A stretch of 64,000 nt of DNA, taken from NCBI RefSeq assembly GCF_048320135.1, contig NZ_CP182947.1, positions 682,001 to 746,000 of the forward strand, read 5' to 3'. This DNA is from Ideonella_A sakaiensis_A. GTDB lineage: Bacteria; Pseudomonadota; Gammaproteobacteria; Burkholderiales; Burkholderiaceae_C. The position numbers and the translations under genes are program-made. The notes under the pieces are model-generated. The model ran no database searches, was not told the DNA's origin, and was given only the letters and a program-made list of their open reading frames with translations. This document shows, in pieces, positions 43,579 to 51,869 of the stretch (the first letter of the stretch is position 1; each line of letters begins with the position of its first letter).

Positions 43579-44646
43579 ATGAATTCCAGTTCCAGTGCCG
43601 AAGAAGCGGCCGCACCGTCCGAAACGCGGGCGACGATTGCCGATGTCGCCCGCCTCGCCGGCGTCTCCAAGGCAACCGTCTCGCGTTTCCTGAACCACCG
43701 CGACACGCTTCTGACGCGCGACATCGCAGCGCGTGTCGAAACCGCCGTCAAGCAGCTCGGTTATGTGCCGAGCCCGATGGCGCAGGCACTGAAACGCGGC
43801 AAGTCGAAATTGATCGGCCTCGTCGTCGCCGACATCACGAATCCGTTTTCGGTCGCGGTGCTGCGCGGCGCCGAGAAGGCCTGCCAGGAGGCCGGCTATC
43901 TGGTGATGCTGTTCAACCTCGGCAACGACGGCAGCCGCGAGCGAGAGGCGATCGAGGCGCTGGCGTCGTACCAGGTCGAGGGCTTCATCCTCAATACGCT
44001 CGGCGCCGATGCGGGCGCTGCCAGCGAGGTCGTCCGCCACGGCAAACCGGCGGTGCTGGTCGATCGCCGCCATCCCGAGATGCAGTCAGATTTTGTCTCG
44101 CTCGACAATGCCGACGCGATCCGCCAGGCGGTATCGCACCTGCTCGCCAACGGCTGGCGCGAGCTGCTGTATGTCACCGAACCGATCGCCGGCGTCAGCG
44201 CGCGAATCGAGCGGGAATCAGCGTTCAACGCGCAGCTGGCGAGCCACGGCAAGGCGGCCGGCGGCCGCAGCCAGCAGGTCGCCGACGGCGACGAGGCAGC
44301 GCTGCTGGCGGCGCTGCGCGAGGCGAAACGGCGTGCAGCCCGCAAGCCGCTGGCAGTGCTGGCGAGCAATGCGGTGATGACGCTGCAGGTCGCCGCAGCA
44401 TTCGCGAAGCTCGGCTGGCAGGCCGGCAGCGACGCCGGCCTTGTCGGCATCGACGACACCGAATGGGCGCCGCTGGTCGGCCCCGGCATCTCGACGGTCG
44501 CGCAGCCGACCGACGACCTCGGCCGGGTCGCGGCGAGTTGCCTGCTCGAGCGCCTCGACGGCCGCTCGCTGCCGCCGCGGCAGATCCTGCTGCCCGGCCG
44601 GCTGATCGTCCGCGCATCGTCGCAGCGCGCCGACACCGGCGCCTGA
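43579..44646 (+). CDS. ptxS: LacI family regulator of 2-ketogluconate use (PtxS-like)
   Basis: A 355-residue LacI/GalR repressor. The N-terminal HTH reads TIADVARLAGVSKATVSRFLN, with a hinge near ALKRGKSKLIGLVVADITNPF leading into a periplasmic-binding-type sugar domain. The assignment as PtxS rests on three operators identical or nearly identical to the PtxS palindrome that flank the gene and on the kguE-kguK-kguD genes it precedes. In Pseudomonas PtxS is released by 2-ketogluconate. The protein could alternatively be named a KdgR/GntR-like LacI member; the operators make PtxS the better reading. Confidence 0.82.
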   Translation: MNSSSSAEEAAAPSETRATIADVARLAGVSKATVSRFLNHRDTLLTRDIAARVETAVKQLGYVPSPMAQALKRGKSKLIGLVVADITNPFSVAVLRGAEKACQEAGYLVMLFNLGNDGSREREAIEALASYQVEGFILNTLGADAGAASEVVRHGKPAVLVDRRHPEMQSDFVSLDNADAIRQAVSHLLANGWRELLYVTEPIAGVSARIERESAFNAQLASHGKAAGGRSQQVADGDEAALLAALREAKRRAARKPLAVLASNAVMTLQVAAAFAKLGWQAGSDAGLVGIDDTEWAPLVGPGISTVAQPTDDLGRVAASCLLERLDGRSLPPRQILLPGRLIVRASSQRADTGA

Positions 44647-44687
44647 AACCGAATCGCCAAAACCTAGGGAAAACACGGGTATCGCTC

Positions 44688-44701
44688 TGAAACCGGTTTC
44701 T
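44688..44701. promoter_or_regulatory. PtxS-type operator O1 of the kgu operon
   Basis: TGAAACCGGTTTCT, thirteen of fourteen bases identical to the PtxS palindrome. Its centre is 21 bases, two helical turns, from that of the second operator, allowing cooperative binding on one DNA face. It is 47 bases upstream of the first transporter gene. Confidence 0.85.
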
Positions 44702-44708
44702 TCAGAAT

Positions 44709-44722
44709 AGAAACCGGTTTCA
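44709..44722. promoter_or_regulatory. PtxS-type operator O2 of the kgu operon
   Basis: AGAAACCGGTTTCA, the second of two tandem palindromes ahead of the transporter-kgu operon. It is the mirror of O1 in which end base deviates. Together they suggest stringent repression of the operon in the absence of inducer. Confidence 0.85.
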
Positions 44723-44747
44723 GAAAACTTCACCCGGTCATCGAGTC

Positions 44748-45419
44748 GTGAACTACAGCTTCCAATTCGCCGACGTATTCGCAGCCTGGCCGCTGCTGCT
44801 GAAAGGCACCTGGATCACGATCCAGCTGTCGCTGACCGCGACCGTGCTCGGCCTCTGCGTCGCGATCGTCGGCGCCTGGGGCAAGACCTCGGGGCCGGCG
44901 CCGGTGCGGATGCTGATCAATGCCTACATCGAGCTGATCCGCAATACACCGTTCCTGGTGCAGTTGTTCTTCTTCTTTTTCGCGCTGCCGGCAATCGGCC
45001 TGCGCTGGTCGCCGTATACCGCCGCGCTGGTCGCGATGGTCGTCAACCTCGGCGCCTATGCGATCGAGATCATCCGCGCCGGCATCGAATCGATTCCGAA
45101 GGGCCAGGTCGAGGCCGGCCTCGCGCTGAGCCTGAAGCCGCACCAGGTCTTCCGGCTGATCATCCTGAAGCCGGCGCTGCGCGCGATCTTCCCGGCGCTG
45201 AGCAGCCAATTCATCCTGCTGATGCTGACGTCGGCGGTGGTGTCGGTGATCTCGGCCGACGACCTGACCTCGGTCGCCGCCAACCTGCAGTCGCAGACCT
45301 TCCGCAGCTTCGAGATCTACATCGTCGTCACGCTGATCTACCTCGGCCTGGCCCTCTCCTTCTCGGCGCTGTTCCGCACGTTGCAGCAGCGTTATCTGAG
45401 CTACCCCGACAGAAGGTAG
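44748..45419 (+). CDS. ABC transporter permease, polar amino acid (HisMQ) type
   Basis: A 223-residue inner-membrane permease with about five helices: ITIQLSLTATVLGLCVAIVGAW near the start and ELIRNTPFLVQLFFFFFALP typical of the PAAT family. The EAA loop is EAGLALSLKPHQVFRLIILKPALR. The GTG start is used. It directly follows two PtxS-type operators and heads the operon that contains kguE-K-D. The family normally imports amino acids, but context points to 2-ketogluconate. Confidence 0.85.
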   Translation: MNYSFQFADVFAAWPLLLKGTWITIQLSLTATVLGLCVAIVGAWGKTSGPAPVRMLINAYIELIRNTPFLVQLFFFFFALPAIGLRWSPYTAALVAMVVNLGAYAIEIIRAGIESIPKGQVEAGLALSLKPHQVFRLIILKPALRAIFPALSSQFILLMLTSAVVSVISADDLTSVAANLQSQTFRSFEIYIVVTLIYLGLALSFSALFRTLQQRYLSYPDRR

Positions 45420-45600
45420 GGCTCCCCCCGGAGCGGCTCACGCCGCCCCACGTCCTCGCAGAGCTCGGACGGTTCGCGAGGCGTTCGGACCTGCGCAGGC
45501 AGGCCCTCTCGTCCACGCTTACCCCCCCCAGGGGGCACACCATCGGGCCGGCAGAGCCGGACCCTTGGTGTCAGCTTGATCAAGGATTTACCGAGCACAT
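45420..45600. repeat. C-rich intergenic repeat within the kgu operon
   Basis: A 184-base gap splits the two permease genes, which are normally adjacent. It is rich in C/G tracts (CTCCCCCCGGAG near the start, ACCCCCCCCAGGGGG in the middle) and short dyads such as GGGCCGGC..GCCGGACCC, resembling the scattered Burkholderiales intergenic repeat seen also at 865-946. No gene is evident in it. Confidence 0.45.
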
Positions 45601-45603
45601 CAA

Positions 45604-46257
45604 ATGAGAACTTTCGGCATCAACGACATCTGGTTCATCCTGCAGGCCGCGCAGTGGACGGTCGCGCTGTCGCTGATCGCATTCATCGGCGGTGCGATCG
45701 GCGGGCTGATCGTCGCGCTGGCGCGCACTTCGGAGAGCGTGATCGCGCAGCGCTGCGCCACCGTCTTCACGCAGATCTTCCAGGGCACGCCGCTGCTGAT
45801 GCAGTTGTTCCTGGTCTTCTTCGGCGCCCCTGTGCTCGGCTTCGACGTCAGCCCGTGGATCGCCGCGGGCATTGCGCTGGTGCTCAATACCAGCGCCTTC
45901 CTCGGCGAGATCTGGCGCGGCTGCATCCAGGCCGTTCCGCGCGGCCAGTGGGAAGCCGCCGAAGCGCTCGGCATGGGTTATGCGGCGCGGATGCGCCAGG
46001 TGATCCTGCCGCAGGCCTGGCGCATCGCACTGCCGCCGACGGTCGGTTACAGCGTCCAGGTGATCAAGGGCACGTCGCTGGCCGCAATCATCGGCTTCAC
46101 CGAGATCACCCGCGCCGGCCAGATCATCAACAACGCCACCTTCGAGCCGCTGCTCGTCTTCAGCGTCGTCGGCGCCGTCTATTTCGCCTTGTGCTGGCCG
46201 CTGTCGCTGTGGGCCGGCCGCATCGAGCGCCAACGCAATCTCGCGCTCGCCCGCTGA
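45604..46257 (+). CDS. ABC transporter permease, polar amino acid type
   Basis: A 217-residue permease, second of a heterodimeric pair. IFQGTPLLMQLFLVFFG corresponds to the PAAT motif and the EAA loop reads EAAEALGMGYAARMRQVILPQAWR, which contacts the ATPase. Four to five membrane helices are evident. It is separated from the first permease by a C-rich repeat rather than the usual few bases. It would form the membrane pore with that permease. Confidence 0.87.
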   Translation: MRTFGINDIWFILQAAQWTVALSLIAFIGGAIGGLIVALARTSESVIAQRCATVFTQIFQGTPLLMQLFLVFFGAPVLGFDVSPWIAAGIALVLNTSAFLGEIWRGCIQAVPRGQWEAAEALGMGYAARMRQVILPQAWRIALPPTVGYSVQVIKGTSLAAIIGFTEITRAGQIINNATFEPLLVFSVVGAVYFALCWPLSLWAGRIERQRNLALAR

Positions 46258-46297
46258 GCGCCCTTTTCACCAACCGTTCCAACACCGGAGACAAGCC

Positions 46298-47107
46298 ATG
46301 TCCATCCTGAACCGCCGCCACCTCGTCCGCTGCACCGCAGCCCTTGCCGCCAGCGCACTGCTCGTCGGCTTCACGCCGCTCGCGTCGGCGCAGACCGCCG
46401 CCGAGATCAAGTCGAAGGGCACGTTGACCGTCGGCCTGCTGGTCGACTTTCCGCCCTACGGCACGGTCAATTCGAGCAACGAGCCCGATGGCTACGATGC
46501 CGACGTCGCCCGCCTGCTCGCGAAGGACCTCGGCGTCAAGCTGAACCTGGTGCCGGTCACCGGCCCGAACCGGATCCCGTTCCTGCTGACCAACAAGGTC
46601 GACGTGCTGGTCGCCTCGCTGGCGGTGACGCCGGAGCGCGCCAAGCAGGTGCAGTTCTCGCGTCCGTACTCCGCCGCGACGATCGTGTTGTACGGATCGA
46701 AGAAGGTCAACATCAAGTCGCCGGCCGATCTGAAAGGCGTTCGCGTCGGCGTCGCCCGCGCCAGCACGCAGGACACCGCGCTGACCGCGATCGCGCCGGA
46801 AGGCACCGAGATCCGCCGCTTCGACGACGACGCATCGGCGATGCAGGCACTGCTGTCGGGCCAGGTCGATGCGATCGGCTGCTCGACGACGGTGGCCGCG
46901 CAGATCGCCAAGCGCGCCGGTGACGCCAATGAAAGCAAGCTGGTGCTGCGCCAGCAATTCATGGCGGTGGCGATGCGCCAGGGCCAGGCCGACCTCGAGA
47001 AGACCGTCAACGAGTTCGTCGCCCGCAACACCACCAATGGCGAACTGAACAAGCTGTACCAGAAGTGGCTGCAGTCCGACCTGCCCGCAATGCCGGCCAG
47101 CAACTGA
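46298..47107 (+). CDS. ABC transporter solute-binding protein (SBP family 3)
   Basis: A 269-residue periplasmic receptor. The signal peptide runs to about residue 30 (cleavage ASA-QTA) after an N-region with paired Arg. The mature protein has the SBP_bac_3 pattern: GTLTVGLLVDFPPYGTVNSSNEPDGYDADVARLLAKDLG, then VASLAVTPERAKQVQFSRPY and LKGVRVGVARAST. Family members bind amino acids. Placed between permeases and ATPase in the kgu operon it is predicted to bind 2-ketogluconate; that is inference. It is preceded by GGAG. Confidence 0.85.
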   Translation: MSILNRRHLVRCTAALAASALLVGFTPLASAQTAAEIKSKGTLTVGLLVDFPPYGTVNSSNEPDGYDADVARLLAKDLGVKLNLVPVTGPNRIPFLLTNKVDVLVASLAVTPERAKQVQFSRPYSAATIVLYGSKKVNIKSPADLKGVRVGVARASTQDTALTAIAPEGTEIRRFDDDASAMQALLSGQVDAIGCSTTVAAQIAKRAGDANESKLVLRQQFMAVAMRQGQADLEKTVNEFVARNTTNGELNKLYQKWLQSDLPAMPASN

Positions 47108-47145
47108 AGGCAGCACCAGCCAACCTCCAACCGCGGGACCCAGAC

Positions 47146-47901
47146 ATGAGCAGCTCACAACCCATCATCAGCATCGACAAGGTCGGCAAATGGTTCGGCC
47201 ATTTCCAGGTGCTGACCGACATCGACCTCGAGGTGCGTGCCGGCGAGCGGATCGTGATCTGCGGTCCTTCCGGTTCCGGCAAATCGACGCTGATCCGCTG
47301 CATCAACCACCTCGAGAAGGTGCAGCAGGGCAGCATCGTCGTCGACGGCATCGATCTGACGTCCCATAAAGGAAAAAACATCGAGGCCGTGCGGCGCGAG
47401 GTCGGCATGGTGTTCCAGCAGTTCAACCTGTTCCCGCACCTGACGGTGCTGCAGAACTGCATGCTGGCACCGATGCACACCCGCGGCACCAGCGAGGCCG
47501 ATGCCAAGGCCACCGCGATGAAATACCTCGAGCGGGTTCGAATCCCCGAACAGGCCGACAAATACCCGAGCCAGTTGTCCGGCGGCCAGCAGCAGCGCGT
47601 CGCGATTGCGCGGGCGCTGTGCATGAACCCGAAGATCATGTTGTTCGACGAGCCGACCTCGGCGCTCGACCCGGAAATGGTCAAGGAAGTGCTCGACACG
47701 ATGATCAGCCTCGCCGACGACGGCATGACGATGTTGTGCGTGACCCATGAAATGGGTTTTGCGCGCAGCGTTGCCGACCGCGTGATCTTCATGGCCGACG
47801 GCAAGATCCTCGAGCAGGCCCCGCCGCAGGACTTCTTCGGCAAGCCCGAACATCCGAAGCTGCAGGCCTTCCTCGGCCAGATCCTTTCCCAACACCACTG
47901 A
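47146..47901 (+). CDS. ABC transporter ATP-binding protein, polar amino acid type
   Basis: A 251-residue ATPase with Walker A GPSGSGKST, Q-loop VFQQFNLFPHLTV, signature LSGGQQQRVAIARAL, Walker B IMLFDEPTSALDP and the switch His in THEMGFAR. It closely follows the GlnQ/HisP pattern. The chosen ATG starts at the first beta strand; the frame open upstream lies in the spacer. It energises uptake by the two permeases of this operon. Confidence 0.92.
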   Translation: MSSSQPIISIDKVGKWFGHFQVLTDIDLEVRAGERIVICGPSGSGKSTLIRCINHLEKVQQGSIVVDGIDLTSHKGKNIEAVRREVGMVFQQFNLFPHLTVLQNCMLAPMHTRGTSEADAKATAMKYLERVRIPEQADKYPSQLSGGQQQRVAIARALCMNPKIMLFDEPTSALDPEMVKEVLDTMISLADDGMTMLCVTHEMGFARSVADRVIFMADGKILEQAPPQDFFGKPEHPKLQAFLGQILSQHH

Positions 47902-47978
47902 AACGAGGCGGCGCAGGCTGCATTCCGCGGGCGCTTCCGCCCCCGTGGGCCCGGCCCTGCGCTGCCGACAAGATTGCA

Positions 47979-48755
47979 ATGACAAACCCTCCTCCGCTGC
48001 TGATCTCGCTCGGCGCATTCGGCGCGTCCGAAGTGCGGCGGCATGGCCAGGCCTGGTTCACGAAACTCGCTGCCGACGCCGGCGCCGACGGCGTCGAGGT
48101 GCGTGGCGAACTGGCCAGCGGCAGCGATGCCGAAATCGCCGCGATCCGCGACACCGCCGCGTCGGCTTCTCTGCAACTCGTCTATTCCAGCCCGCAAGGC
48201 CTGTGGGCCGACGACGGCCGATTCGATGCCGCTGCGTTCGCCGATGCGCTGGCACTGGCCCGTCGCCACGGCGCGGCGCGGCTGAAGATGTCGATCGGCG
48301 GATTTTCCGCCGAATCGGTCGCCGGCCTGATCGAACTGCGCGAGCGCCTGGCCGACAGCGAGATCGAACTGCTGATCGAAAACGACCAGACGACCGCCGC
48401 CGGCAGCCTGCCGGCGCTGCAACGGTTTTTTGCCGCGGCAAGCGACAACGGCCTCGAACTGCCGATGACCTTCGACCTCGGCAACTGGCACTGGATCGGC
48501 GAATGCCCGCTGCAGGCGGCGCGCGCGCTCGGCTCACGGGTGGCTTATGTGCACTGCAAGGGTGTACAACGCCAGCCGCAGCGCTGGGTCGCCGTGCCGC
48601 TTGTCGATTCAGCGGCACCGTGGCGCGCAATGCTGCGCGAACTGCCGGCCGGCCAGCCGTGGGCGATCGAATACCCGCTGGTCGGCGAAGACCTGCTCGC
48701 AACCACGCGTGGCCAGCTCGAGCTGCTGCGCGGCATCGCAAGGAGCCTCCGATGA
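47979..48755 (+). CDS. kguE: KguE-like sugar isomerase/epimerase
   Basis: A 258-residue TIM barrel of the xylose isomerase-like (AP endonuclease 2) family. Metal-ligand positions are visible in GVEVRGEL, LIENDQT, TFDLGNWHW, YVHCKGV and IEYPL. In pseudomonads the first gene of the 2-ketogluconate operon, kguE, is of this family, although its catalytic step is not settled. The kguK start overlaps its stop (ATGA), fixing the same order kguE-kguK as in Pseudomonas. Confidence 0.8.
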   Translation: MTNPPPLLISLGAFGASEVRRHGQAWFTKLAADAGADGVEVRGELASGSDAEIAAIRDTAASASLQLVYSSPQGLWADDGRFDAAAFADALALARRHGAARLKMSIGGFSAESVAGLIELRERLADSEIELLIENDQTTAAGSLPALQRFFAAASDNGLELPMTFDLGNWHWIGECPLQAARALGSRVAYVHCKGVQRQPQRWVAVPLVDSAAPWRAMLRELPAGQPWAIEYPLVGEDLLATTRGQLELLRGIARSLR

Positions 48756-49702
48756 GCAACAGACCACTCGATGTCGTGACCTTCGGCGAGGCGATGATGC
48801 TGCTGGTCGCCGACCGGCCCGGCCCGCTCGAACACGCCGAAAGTTTTGTCAAGCGCACCGCCGGCGCCGAAACCAATGTCGCAATCGGCCTTGCCCGGCT
48901 CGGGCTCGGCGTCGGCTGGGTCAGCCGGCTCGGCACCGATTCGATGGGCCGCTATCTGCTCGCGACGATGCAGCGCGAAGGCATCGACTGCTCGCATGTG
49001 GTCTGCGACGCGACGCAGCGCACCGGCTTCCAGTTCAAGGGCCGCGTCGAAGGCGGCGGCGATCCGGACATCGAATACCACCGCAAGGGTTCGGCGGCGA
49101 GCCGGATCGAGCCCGACGACATCGATGTCGCCTGGCTGCAGTCCGCACGCCACCTGCATGCGACCGGCGTCTTCCCGGCGCTGTCCGACAACTGCCGCGC
49201 GACCGCGCTGCGCAGCATGCAGCTGATGCGCAAGGCCGGGCGCAGCGTGTCGTTCGATCCGAACCTGCGGCCGACGCTGTGGGCCTCCGAGCAGGCGATG
49301 CGCGATGCGATCAACGAGCTCGCCTGCCATGCCGACTGGGTCTTCCCGGGCATTGCCGAAGGCCAGTTGCTGACCGGCTCGGACGATCCGGCCAAGATCG
49401 CCCGCTTCTACCGCGAGCGCGGCGCCAGCCTCGTCGTCGTCAAGCTCGGGCCCGATGGCGCGTATTACGACAGCGCGACTGCCGGCACCGGATCGGTCGC
49501 CGGTTTTCCGGTCAAGCAGGTCGTCGACACCGTCGGTGCCGGCGACGGCTTTGCGGTCGGCGTGATCAGCGCACTGCTCGCCGGTCGCGATGTCGAGGCC
49601 GCGGTGCGCCGCGGCGCATGGATCGGCGCCCGTGCGGTGCAGGTGCTTGGTGATACCGAGGGCCTGCCGAGCCAGGCAGAACTGGCCGAGGCCGGGCTTT
49701 GA
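48752..49702 (+). CDS. kguK: 2-ketogluconate kinase KguK (PfkB family)
   Basis: A 316-residue PfkB/ribokinase-family kinase, predicted to phosphorylate 2-ketogluconate to 2-keto-6-phosphogluconate. The N-terminal VVTFGEAMMLLVADRPGPL and ETNVAIGLARLG belong to the KDG/2-ketogluconate kinase branch; the catalytic signature DTVGAGDGFAVG contains the base Asp. Paired start/stop overlaps join it to kguE before and kguD after. Without context a 2-keto-3-deoxygluconate kinase would be an alternative. Confidence 0.85.
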   Translation: MSNRPLDVVTFGEAMMLLVADRPGPLEHAESFVKRTAGAETNVAIGLARLGLGVGWVSRLGTDSMGRYLLATMQREGIDCSHVVCDATQRTGFQFKGRVEGGGDPDIEYHRKGSAASRIEPDDIDVAWLQSARHLHATGVFPALSDNCRATALRSMQLMRKAGRSVSFDPNLRPTLWASEQAMRDAINELACHADWVFPGIAEGQLLTGSDDPAKIARFYRERGASLVVVKLGPDGAYYDSATAGTGSVAGFPVKQVVDTVGAGDGFAVGVISALLAGRDVEAAVRRGAWIGARAVQVLGDTEGLPSQAELAEAGL

Positions 49703-50664
49703 CACGCCGGCAGGTGCTGGTCTTCCGCGAGCTGCCGGCCGATCAGCTGGCGCGGCTGCAGGCAGTGCACGAGGTGACGGTGGCAAACCCGCGCAAGCCT
49801 GAGCAGCGTGACGCCTTCTTCGCCGCGCTGCCGGCAGCGCAGGGCCTGATCGGATCGAGCTACCCGATCGATGCCGGGATCCTCGCGCAGGCGGCGTCGC
49901 TGCAGGTCGTCTCGAGCATCTCGGTCGGCATCGACAACTACGACACTGCCGAACTGCAGCGGCGCGGCATCATGCTGTGCCACACACCGGGCGTGTTGAC
50001 CGAAACCACTGCCGACACGATCTTTGCATTGGTGATCGCGACCAGCCGACGACTCATCGAACTGGCAACCCACCTGCGCGACGGCCACTGGACACGCAAC
50101 ATCGACGAATCGCTGTTCGGCTGGGACGTGCACGGCAAGCGGCTCGGCATCGTCGGCTTCGGCCGCATCGGCCAGGCGCTGGCACGGCGCGCCGCACTCG
50201 GCTTCGGCATGCCGGTGCTGTACCACAACACCCGCGAAGTGGCGTTGCCCGAACTCGCCGGCAAGGCCCGCCATGTCGGCCTCGAGCAACTGCTGGCCGA
50301 AGCCGATATCGTCGTGCTGACGTTGCCGCTGACCGAAAACACCCGCGGGCTGATCGATGCGGAAAAACTTTCGGCGATGAAACCGGGCGCGATCCTCGTC
50401 AACGGCTCCCGCGGCGCGATCGTCGATGAAGCTGCGCTGCTCGCATCACTCGACGCCGGTCATCTGCGCGCCGCCGGGCTCGATGTGTTTGCGGTCGAAC
50501 CGCTGCCGCTCGATTCGCCGCTGCGCCGCCACCCCCGCGTCACCGCGCTGCCGCACATCGGCTCGGCAACCCACGAGACCCGCCATGCGATGGCGGTGCT
50601 GGCGACCAGCAACCTGCTGCAGGCGCTGGCCGGCGAACGGCCGGCGGCGGTTGCGGTGGGATGA
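49699..50664 (+). CDS. kguD: 2-keto-6-phosphogluconate reductase KguD (D-2-hydroxyacid dehydrogenase family)
   Basis: A 321-residue D-isomer-specific 2-hydroxyacid dehydrogenase, predicted to reduce 2-keto-6-phosphogluconate to 6-phosphogluconate. SSISVGIDNYDTAELQRRGI, the NAD(P) motif GFGRIGQALARR, catalytic Arg in NGSRGAIVDE, the Glu in the VFAVEPLP loop and the His in LPHIGSAT are all seen. A TTG start overlaps the kguK stop (TTGA). Similar enzymes reduce glyoxylate/hydroxypyruvate; the operon context decides for KguD. Confidence 0.85.
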   Translation: MTRRQVLVFRELPADQLARLQAVHEVTVANPRKPEQRDAFFAALPAAQGLIGSSYPIDAGILAQAASLQVVSSISVGIDNYDTAELQRRGIMLCHTPGVLTETTADTIFALVIATSRRLIELATHLRDGHWTRNIDESLFGWDVHGKRLGIVGFGRIGQALARRAALGFGMPVLYHNTREVALPELAGKARHVGLEQLLAEADIVVLTLPLTENTRGLIDAEKLSAMKPGAILVNGSRGAIVDEAALLASLDAGHLRAAGLDVFAVEPLPLDSPLRRHPRVTALPHIGSATHETRHAMAVLATSNLLQALAGERPAAVAVG

Positions 50665-50686
50665 GCCGAAGCGGCCGCATTACTTC

Positions 50687-50754
50687 GTAGGAGGGGCTTC
50701 AGCCCCGATTGATGGCATGCCTGCAGCCCGGATCGGGGCTGAAGCCCCTCCTAC
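50687..50754. repeat. Long perfect inverted repeat after kguD
   Basis: Left arm GTAGGAGGGGCTTCAGCCCC plus GAT (50687-50709) and its exact reverse complement (50732-50754) enclose a 22-base loop. The GTAGGAG..GGCTTCAGCC core is a widespread REP-like/BIME-type element in gammaproteobacteria and some betaproteobacteria. It lies between convergent kguD and a small minus-strand gene and may act as a bidirectional terminator or mRNA end. Confidence 0.85.
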
Positions 50755-50760
50755 AAAGCC

Positions 50761-50988
50761 TCACCGCGGCTTCCGATAGCCGTCGAGCACCGATTCGATC
50801 TTCGCCTGCGCGGCCTCGATGCCGGCGGCCATTGCATCGGCCTCGGTCGGGCACGGCGGCCCGATGATCGGCCGCTTGCCGTCGACGACGGTCTGCCAGC
50901 CGAAGCGTCCATCGCCTGCCGCGATCGTGTCGACGATGTAGCGGAAACCTTTGTAGATGTCGTCGTGCCGGGCCATCGGGTTTTCCAT
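50761..50988 (-). CDS. Small hypothetical protein
   Basis: A 75-residue protein (MARHDDIYKGFRYIVDTIAAGDGRFGWQ...) with an amphipathic C-terminal helix (TEADAMAAGIEAAQAKIESVLDGYRK). Balanced composition and a clean frame argue for a real gene. An ATG four codons downstream is an alternative start. The family is not recognised; the GFRYIVDTIAAGDGRFGWQTVVDGK segment looks like a small beta sheet. Confidence 0.6.
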   Translation of the reverse strand: MENPMARHDDIYKGFRYIVDTIAAGDGRFGWQTVVDGKRPIIGPPCPTEADAMAAGIEAAQAKIESVLDGYRKPR

Positions 50989-51022
50989 TCAGGGCGCCAC
51001 AGTATGCCGCTGTCGCCTGGCC

Positions 51023-51847
51023 TCAGCGCAGCCGGACCAGGTGATCGGTATCACCCTTCCTGATCTCGACGACGGCATCCATCGCCTTCAGCATGTCCGA
51101 GAAACCGGCGTGGCCGTATTCCTTCGGGTCGAAGGTCGAATCGAGGCGCTTGATCATCGGCCAGAGGCTGGCCTTGTTGACCCACGGCTCGCCTCGTGAT
51201 TCGGCGAGCAGCCGTACCGCGCGCTTGAGCATATCGGCAGCAGGATCGGCTGGCGGCGCGGCCGCGACCGGCGCTTCATCGGCCTGGCCAGACTGCGCCC
51301 CATCATCGACCGGCGGCGCTTCGACCAGGCTGTCGTAGTAACGAAACTCGTGGCAGCTCTTGGCCCAATGCCGGTTGGTATTGCGGCGGGTGCCGATGCC
51401 GATCAACGTCCGTCCGGCGGCCTTGATCTTCTGCGCGACCGGCATGAAGTCACTGTCACCGCCGACGATGATCACGGTGCCGATGTGCGCAAAGCGGCTG
51501 ATATCTTCGGCCGCGTCGAGACAGAGCTTGATGTCGGCACCATTCTTTGCCGATGCGCCGGGCGGAAACAGCTGGATCAGCTCGACCGCGTTCTGCAGCA
51601 GCGCATCGCGGTAGCGGCCGAAAAACTGCCAGTTGCAGTACGCGCGGTTGATCGCGACCGGGCCGAACGAGGCCGCCAGTTCGACCAGTGCCTGCACGTC
51701 GACCAGCGGCTCCTGCGCCTTGAAGCGGTTGTCCTGCCGAGCGTAGTGGCCCTCGCCGTATTTGGCCTCGATCAACCCGGCGTGCAGGTTCTCGAAGTCC
51801 CAGTACAGCGCGACCGATCGATTGTCGTTTTCATCGTTGCGGTTCAA
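51023..51847 (-). CDS. NYN-domain (LabA/DUF88-like) protein with OST-HTH/LOTUS domain
   Basis: A 274-residue protein. The N-terminal NYN nuclease domain has acidic metal-site residues in LYWDFENLH, KNGADIKLCLDA and VGGDSDFMPV. After a Pro/Ala linker, the C-terminal 70 residues (MLKRAVRLLAESRGEPWVNKASLWPMIKRLDSTFDPKEYG) fit an OST-HTH/LOTUS RNA-binding domain. This architecture suggests an RNA-processing role. No in-frame ATG lies near; a TTG with GAGGAG five bases upstream is taken as start. Confidence 0.85.
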   Translation of the reverse strand: MNRNDENDNRSVALYWDFENLHAGLIEAKYGEGHYARQDNRFKAQEPLVDVQALVELAASFGPVAINRAYCNWQFFGRYRDALLQNAVELIQLFPPGASAKNGADIKLCLDAAEDISRFAHIGTVIIVGGDSDFMPVAQKIKAAGRTLIGIGTRRNTNRHWAKSCHEFRYYDSLVEAPPVDDGAQSGQADEAPVAAAPPADPAADMLKRAVRLLAESRGEPWVNKASLWPMIKRLDSTFDPKEYGHAGFSDMLKAMDAVVEIRKGDTDHLVRLR

Positions 51848-51869
51848 ATTGATCTCCTCGTTGATCCGA

